DNA from: Rhizophlyctis rosea
Lineage: Eukaryota > Chytridiomycota > Chytridiomycetes > Rhizophlyctidales > Rhizophlyctidaceae
Direction: 5' to 3'
Assembly (NCBI GenBank): GCA_027596075.1
Contig: JADGJC010000477.1
Coordinates: 1-23,876, forward strand
DNA: 23,876 nt
Positions within the stretch are counted from its first letter, which is position 1; each line of letters starts with the position of its first letter. The notes under the pieces were generated by a model. That model made no database searches. It was not told where the DNA came from and saw only the letters and a program-made list of their open reading frames with translations. Of this stretch, positions 18,807 through 23,876 are shown piece after piece. A program made the position numbers and the translations under genes.

Positions 18807-19305
18807 TGGAACGCTTCAACCGTCCTACTCCTTCAGTTTTTCGAAGTACATGCGAAGTGGTTATGCTGTTCCACCATTTCATTGGTTACCTAACATTGTG
18901 AGTTTGCGCATTTACTGATTTCTTTTAGCATGTCGCCGTCGCATTTTCTTGGACAGACGACAGTTGCAGGAGACCATTGTTGAGGCGAGCACCAGAATGG
19001 CCATCAAGTTCATCATGTACAATAGGAGGTCATAGGTCATGTTTGGCATCGTTCCGAGGGAAAGAAAAGGAATTGTACGAGAGGACATACGTAAACGTCA
19101 CAACTGTCCATACAAATCATCATAGTCGTTGTCGGTATTCTCACAGGACGTCGCCTGAGTGAGTCACAACATTACATACATGGCTATTGTCTCCTGACTA
19201 TCTATAGATATACAGCTGCAACATCATCGGACCCGTGACTACCTTCCCCCTCCCTCGTCCCGCCGGGGTATCGATTCCATATATATTGATTGATCCACCT
19301 AATAT
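18807..19305. other. Spacer between convergent genes, no firm gene
   Basis: This lies between the plus-strand gene above and the 3' end of the minus-strand membrane protein. Short frames exist on both strands, including a 58-codon minus-strand one at 18912-19088 with one hydrophobic segment and a basic tail, but neither strand is favoured. Confidence 0.3.
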
Positions 19306-21213
19306 TTAGACATTTTGCATCTCGCAATCCTCACCGTTCCTCACACGCCTAGCAGCCAGAACCATTCCATCCTTCGTCCCAACATATGCTGCACCTTTCT
19401 TCTCCCAATCCTGAATCACTACCAAATCTCCTGCTTTCCGCGCTACTTCTGCCCGCTGACTAGCTTCAGTATCTATTTCTACGCCGTTTCCCACTGTTGC
19501 TGAATCGGGCGAAAGGAAGGATGTTGAAACGGATTGATTAGGACGTGGTGCGGTTGATAGGGTTGCGACGGTTTCGGATACGAGGTTGCGGAAGTGAGCG
19601 CTGAGGAAGAGGGTGTAGAGGGATATGCCGAGGAAGAGGACGATAGGAACGAGGAGTAGAATTACATGGTAGAGTTCCCAGGTGACGTAGTTTTTGTAGG
19701 GTTGCACGAGGAGGTAGGCGTTGCGGCCTTCTTCGGCGGCCACAATGTTCGACACCATGTTAATCAAAGCCCGAGGGGTGTCTTCGATAGCTTCGAAAAA
19801 TGTTTCAGGGTTCGTGATCGGCGTATTAGAATAGTAGACTTCCACTCTGTCAAAATACACCTGTATCAAGTTCCGAAGAGGATGCCCCCCGTCATCACAG
19901 TAACCTGCGACTGCAGACGCACCGCGGAGGGCACAAATAGGGTTGTCGTCCGTAGGCTGATCTTTGAAGAAAAAGTCGTTCTGAAGTGACGGAGATCCCA
20001 GGGGAGGGGCTGACAAACCCATCACGAAATCAACGAAACACTGAAAGTCCCTACTCTGATTTGAATCAGCGGGACCGCCGGTGGAAACCCCCATACAACG
20101 TATTTCTTGGATCACACTCCCCACGACGGAGCTTTTGATGATGGTAGGATACCCACTCCCCCCTGCCCCTCGCGTAATGTTGAAAAGCCAGTCCGAAACA
20201 ACATCATCACCGAAAACAGCTCGAATGCTGGGTACCGCATCGAAATCAGGGAACAAATCCAATTCGCCAAGATATGGATTGTCCTTGTCCCACCTCGCAG
20301 AGTAGCGGGAAACGATAAATGAAGTTTCGTTTGATATCCATGCACGTATCACGTATGTTTTGGCGCCGTAGACTAAATTGTTGTAGGTGATTCCTTCCAA
20401 ACGGGTTTCATTCACAGTTTTCCGTAAACCTTCGTTTTGGAAGATGAGGGACAAGGTCGGTAAGGAAAAGTTGCGTTTGAAAGTAGTCGAAACTGAGCCG
20501 GCGTTGGTATCAATGAGGGCAGGCAACCGGCAAGACACGATCCCCAGGTCGGGTGGACACCCATCATCAAGGCTAAAGAGGAGGTGGATGAGAATTGCGC
20601 CAGGCAGTGACGGCCACATCGACTTCAACGTGTATGCACCTGGTGTATCGAAGACGCAGAGAGCCTCCGTTGAGTGTGTAATTCCGGCCCCCATCCTTAA
20701 CCCATCCTTGGGATGAGCCGGAAGAAGCAAGTTGTTTGGCAAACTTGATCGGTTTGTACTTCACAGCTTTACAATCCTGCACATCACAAAACTTCTGCAC
20801 CCATAACTTCTCATCATCCTCTTCCACCAGAGCGAAGGAGTTGATAGTTTGATTGTCTGGCTTCCAAACGAGAGGTTGGGCGGTAGCGTTGGTACTGATT
20901 TTGAGCGTTTCTAGATCCTCTAGCCCCTGCCCAGCTGTCATGGTGGCAATCAGAGCAGTGTCGGCAAACCCGAGGGCGAGAGTAAGGAGGAGAGGATAAC
21001 CAGGGCGATGGATAGGAAAGTCCGTTCGGCTGTAGCATGATGGAGGATAGCACGGATTTTGGTGATGGCGCCTCGTCCAAAAGCTTCGCTTAGTCCCAGA
21101 AGGCCGTATCGGGAGCAGAGGACAATGGCTAGGTTGGCAACAAAGGCGACGAGGGCGTAGGCTGCTACGGTGGTTGCGAATGTGTTGATGGTCAGTGAGA
21201 CGTTCCACGCCAT
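19306..21213 (-). CDS. Glycosylated three-pass membrane protein, unknown family
   Basis: The start is the ATG at 21213 (CACAATGG context, TATA box about 40 nt upstream). Model exons are 21213-20970, 20919-20640 and 20572-19306, giving 596 residues. The intron at 20639-20573 (GTGCAT...CTTTAG, 67 nt) is well supported because it converts one good frame into the next. The first junction is less certain: a 50-nt GTTTGC...GGCTAG intron joins in phase, but the alternative reading LLLTLALGFADTALIATM looks like a natural continuation of the second membrane helix, so a one-base error or lesion is possible. Predicted helices are at about 8-32, at 68-82 or longer, and near the C-terminus (VILLLVPIVLFLGISLYTLF). 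The central ectodomain has many N-glycosylation sequons (NAT, NQT, NYT, NFS, NET, NIT, NQS) and paired cysteines (GCPPDLGIVSC). A cytosolic tail of about 90 residues ends in CEMQNV. No enzyme motif is seen. Confidence 0.75.
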
Positions 21214-21251
21214 TGTGCGTCACGTTCGAGAGAAAGATGTATTGTACACGG

Positions 21252-21258
21252 TTATATA
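21252..21258 (-). promoter_or_regulatory. TATA box of the three-pass membrane protein gene
   Basis: CCTATATAACC on the minus strand lies about 40 nt before the ATG, so the 5'UTR would be very short. Confidence 0.5.
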
Positions 21259-21345
21259 GGTTATCAGAGGAGGCGGAGGGCAGCAGTCGATTTGAGTTGC
21301 TTTTATTTCTCTGAAAATTTCGACATTCAGTGTTGAGCCCAAGTA

Positions 21346-21421
21346 CTGCCAGCAAGTACTGGTCCACAACTATGGTTTCGCTGCCAGCAAGTTACAACAA
21401 AGCAAATTCGCTGCCAGCAAG
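21346..21421 (+). repeat. Three copies of CTGCCAGCAAG
   Basis: The 11-mer is perfect at 21346-21356, 21381-21391 and 21411-21421. Copies 1 and 3 extend into (T/C)ACTGGT. The cluster sits about 90-170 bp upstream of the membrane protein's TATA box and could be a repeated regulatory site. Confidence 0.6.
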
Positions 21422-22139
21422 CACTGGTACAACAAAATTAAGGTTTCGGAGATGGGCTCATCTGTTGACCTGTTGCCAAGGTCAACTTCCAAAGTCCAGA
21501 CCGTCGCCACCGTTTCCAAGTAGGCCCCATACGCCAATCGGCTCGGATGATTGTGTGCATGGTTCGGAGCCCACCTCGGAGACTGCGCAGACATCGTATT
21601 ACGGTTCATAGAGTGTGCTAACAAGCCAGGTTGTACTACACACGTATTACGCTGCGTTTCCGTCTTGCACGAGCCTGGCGTGAGGATCGATCATGCGCTC
21701 GACAGCAGATTCTGGCTTTCAAACCAGTTTATGGGGTCATTAGAAGAACCCCATTCAGAGGTTTCGATGCTTCCAAGTCTTCCAGACCATCATATCATCC
21801 CCGCACAAGCCTTTTGTCAGATCATGGGGTGGGTTGGGCTTGGTGAAGGGGTTGGGCTGTTCCACCCTTCCCAACGCACATGCGAATCTCCCACATACCA
21901 AATCCCTTTGATGCAGGGGGAAATTGGAGGAGGTAAGTGTGTGTAAAATCACCACAGCAAGAGTGCCACAATCGGTCCCTCTGGTGCACGCGATCTGGGT
22001 AACCAAACTGCGGGCAGCATCCGTTGCAATGAGCGAAGGCGGTGCCCACCAATCGTTTGTGGTGGCACAGTCACGAAACGTACATGTCAATTGATCCGTC
22101 CCATCTTTCTTCCTCAAGCATCCGTCGTCGATTGGCATT

Positions 22140-22515
22140 ATGTTGGGAGGTACAAACATTGTTAAAATCTCGCCGGTTAATTTTTTTCGTGATGGGACAG
22201 CCGCCTTGCAGCTTCCCTACCCGCTGTTCCCAGTAAACCATGCGGAAGTTCTGTTGAATCGGACTTCGGCAGTTACGGCACTTCTCCGTCAAATTGGTTC
22301 GGTACCAATAAGTGATTTCCAGAGAGAGGAGGGCTCATGGCCTTCGCAGAGGACAACACTCCCGTAAGTCCCGTAGCTGTCCACTGTCCTCGTGTCTCAG
22401 AGGCACAGAAGCCTCAGGGTTGATATCCATCAATCAGTCAAAAGAGACCTTCATCGTGACCGATGGCTTCGATCTGAACCAGTTCTCACCTCCTGGCGCT
22501 ATATTCCCAAATTGA
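22140..22515 (+). CDS. Possible two-exon gene, unidentified
   Basis: The frame from the ATG at 22140 reads about 75 residues (NIVKISPVNFFRDGTAALQL and NRTSAVTALLRQIG among them) up to a perfect GTAAGT at 22364. The AG of GTGTCTCAG at 22399-22400 would join it, in phase, to a second segment (KETFIVTDGFDLNQF) ending in TGA at 22513-22515. The intron would be only 37 nt, shorter than the others here. Minus-strand frames in the same place also look coding, so the strand is not settled. The rest of 21.43-23.6 kb holds nothing firm. Confidence 0.22.
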
Positions 22516-23615
22516 CCGCCTTCATCCCTTCCATCATTTTGATGATAGTCGTTTTCAAATCCTCCAGTTCATCCTGCGTACGAGATCAATCAATGAGCGT
22601 AGCCCGATATCTTGATGCTCTTTATCGGATTGTAGAGCGGTGATGTGCATCTGTTTGATCACTTTACAATACGGCGGACGCGTCATCTTGCATGATTTGT
22701 CCAAAATTGAGGGCGTGCGCTTTGCGAGGGGAAGTCAATGACATCTTCGAGTCAACCGACTACTCTTTTAGTGTTGTCAGTGGGATGTGTACGGGGAAAG
22801 GGTTGAAGCACTGAGCGCTGGGCGATCACTTGTCCGTCAAAGCAACCTAATTTATCTTCAGTCGTTGCGGCAACTTCAATTTCCAGGGCGTCTCACGGTA
22901 TTGCTTGCTCGTCCACCGTTGGCTACATATAATCAAAATACCCAAGGCATGCTCTTCACACGACACCGATGACAACAAGCAGCAAACAAACTGGTGGACG
23001 GGAGACGTGAAGTCAGAAGCGAAAACCAGCAGCATGTGCAAATTGGCTATGATCCGAGCACCCGCGAGCCATTCTGTCAGTCAACCGCAAAAGATACATC
23101 ACGAGAAGCGCTGCAGTATCTTTCTGGTAGAATCTAATTCCACCACTCATGCCAATTCGGGGCAATGAGGGGTTTGGAGATCAGCTGCCGCCTTTGCTTT
23201 TTCTAGGTCAATCGCTGACATGTCAAATTGGGAAGTAATCCACATTTTCCCTCCTTATCCCCACCAATCAAAGAACCTTTCCCACGTGTGGCAGTTGAAT
23301 GGAAAGAGTTTGGACAAAGTCCTCTCATGATGTCATCGTTAGTCAGCTTCATATACCATGGCCGGCAAACAAATTGCGATACCCGGCGACAAGAACTTAG
23401 ATACTGCTGCATCTCCCCGGATGTCGGTAGAACCTCTTCAATAAGGGAAGACCCGGAACTCCCGAACCTCATCAGCGCACATTTACAATGGTGACCTTTA
23501 CGTACATCCACCAATCGACGGTTGACAATTGTATTGATGACTTCCTAGATCTGCTGCCTGGACGTAGCCACAATGATCTTCAGGGTGAACCAAAACTCTG
23601 TCAGAGTTGCACACC

Positions 23616-23762
23616 TCATTGGCTGGCGAATTCAAACCCTCCATGGGAATGAACTTTGATCTTTGCAGGATCCTTCACGACAGCTTTTGCGGGAGCAAAT
23701 ACGTCGCGGTCGGGGAAATTTTGAAAGTTGCCAAGACGCTGCTCTGTATGGAAGAATGCCAT
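23616..23762 (-). CDS. Possible short ORF or last exon, 48 aa
   Basis: The frame reads MAFFHTEQRLGNF, then DRDVFAPAKAVVKDP and KIKVHSHGGFEFAS to TGA. Its composition is typical of coding sequence, with no cysteines. It may be a stand-alone small protein or the final exon of a gene whose 5' part lies beyond the right edge. A second, Cys/Arg-rich frame on the same strand overlaps it and cannot be excluded. Confidence 0.25.
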   Translation of the reverse strand: MAFFHTEQRLGNFQNFPDRDVFAPAKAVVKDPAKIKVHSHGGFEFASQ

Positions 23763-23876
23763 TGAATCTTTTCATCACCGTGCAGATATCTTGAACGAAC
23801 ATCCCAAAACCCCCCATAAGTAAAGAAGTTGTCCGTCGGCCACCCACCACCGGGCATTAACCTTATGCAGGTTGGG

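Noticed and set aside
18611..19088. Two-exon minus-strand protein with two membrane helices (58-codon frame at 18912-19088 joined to 18611-18797)
   Set aside because: The splice joins in phase, and the first helix loosely resembles receptor TM5. However, the second part is antisense to the better-supported plus-strand exon 18588-18806, whose Ala-rich end explains the apparent helix.
20573..21367. 264-codon minus-strand frame read as a separate gene
   Set aside because: Its useful middle part is exon 2 of the three-pass membrane protein; the rest crosses the promoter and intron of that gene.
1..23876. tRNA, rRNA, CRISPR arrays or insertion sequences
   Set aside because: I looked for T-loop sequences, evenly spaced repeats, terminal inverted repeats and transposase motifs and found none that I could support by eye.

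Overview
The window reads as nuclear DNA of a fungus, most likely an early-diverging zoosporic (chytrid-type) lineage. The reasons are genes on both strands broken by many short GT-AG introns (mostly about 50-75 nt), TATA boxes 40-100 bp upstream of start codons, an AATAAA poly(A) signal, Kex2-type dibasic sites in a secreted precursor, and a class C (family 3) seven-helix receptor. The lineage is inference; no rRNA, tRNA or organelle marker is present.

Layout. (1) 1-495: last exon of a plus-strand gene that begins outside the window. (2) 1479-2228, minus: an intronless small protein with an ADP-ribosyltransferase/PARP-like core and a C-terminal membrane anchor. (3) About 4.4-6.8 kb, plus: two tandem paralogues with an F-box-like N-terminus. 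The first has several lesions; the second carries one in-frame TAG that a 60-nt intron could remove. Forkhead-type GTAAACA motifs lie upstream. (4) 8.17-9.9 kb, plus: a clean gene (TATA box, 5'UTR intron, six coding exons, poly(A) signal) for a 350-residue secreted precursor made of Gly/Lys-rich, acidic and Asn-rich blocks with two Lys-Arg sites. (5) 10.47-16.2 kb, minus: the largest gene, modelled here in 31 exons as a 1248-residue class C GPCR. It has a signal peptide, a jelly-roll-like module, a large ectodomain resembling bacterial sugar-binding proteins, seven helices, and a short tail with repeated Arg-Ala-Ser motifs. (6) 18.28-18.81 kb, plus: 3' exons of an unrecognised gene, supported mainly by splice signals and phase agreement. 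(7) 19.3-21.2 kb, minus: a 596-residue glycosylated membrane protein of unknown family. (8) 21.4-23.9 kb: mostly unassigned, with a short-repeat cluster and two weak gene candidates.

No operon logic applies. The most notable neighbours are a secreted repeat precursor that looks like a peptide pro-hormone and, converging on it, a receptor whose ectodomain looks built to bind a carbohydrate or another small ligand. Whether they are functionally linked cannot be told from sequence. Exon boundaries were assigned by eye from splice signals and phase continuity. The secreted precursor and receptor models join in frame throughout; the receptor model nevertheless has several alternative junctions, noted in its entry.
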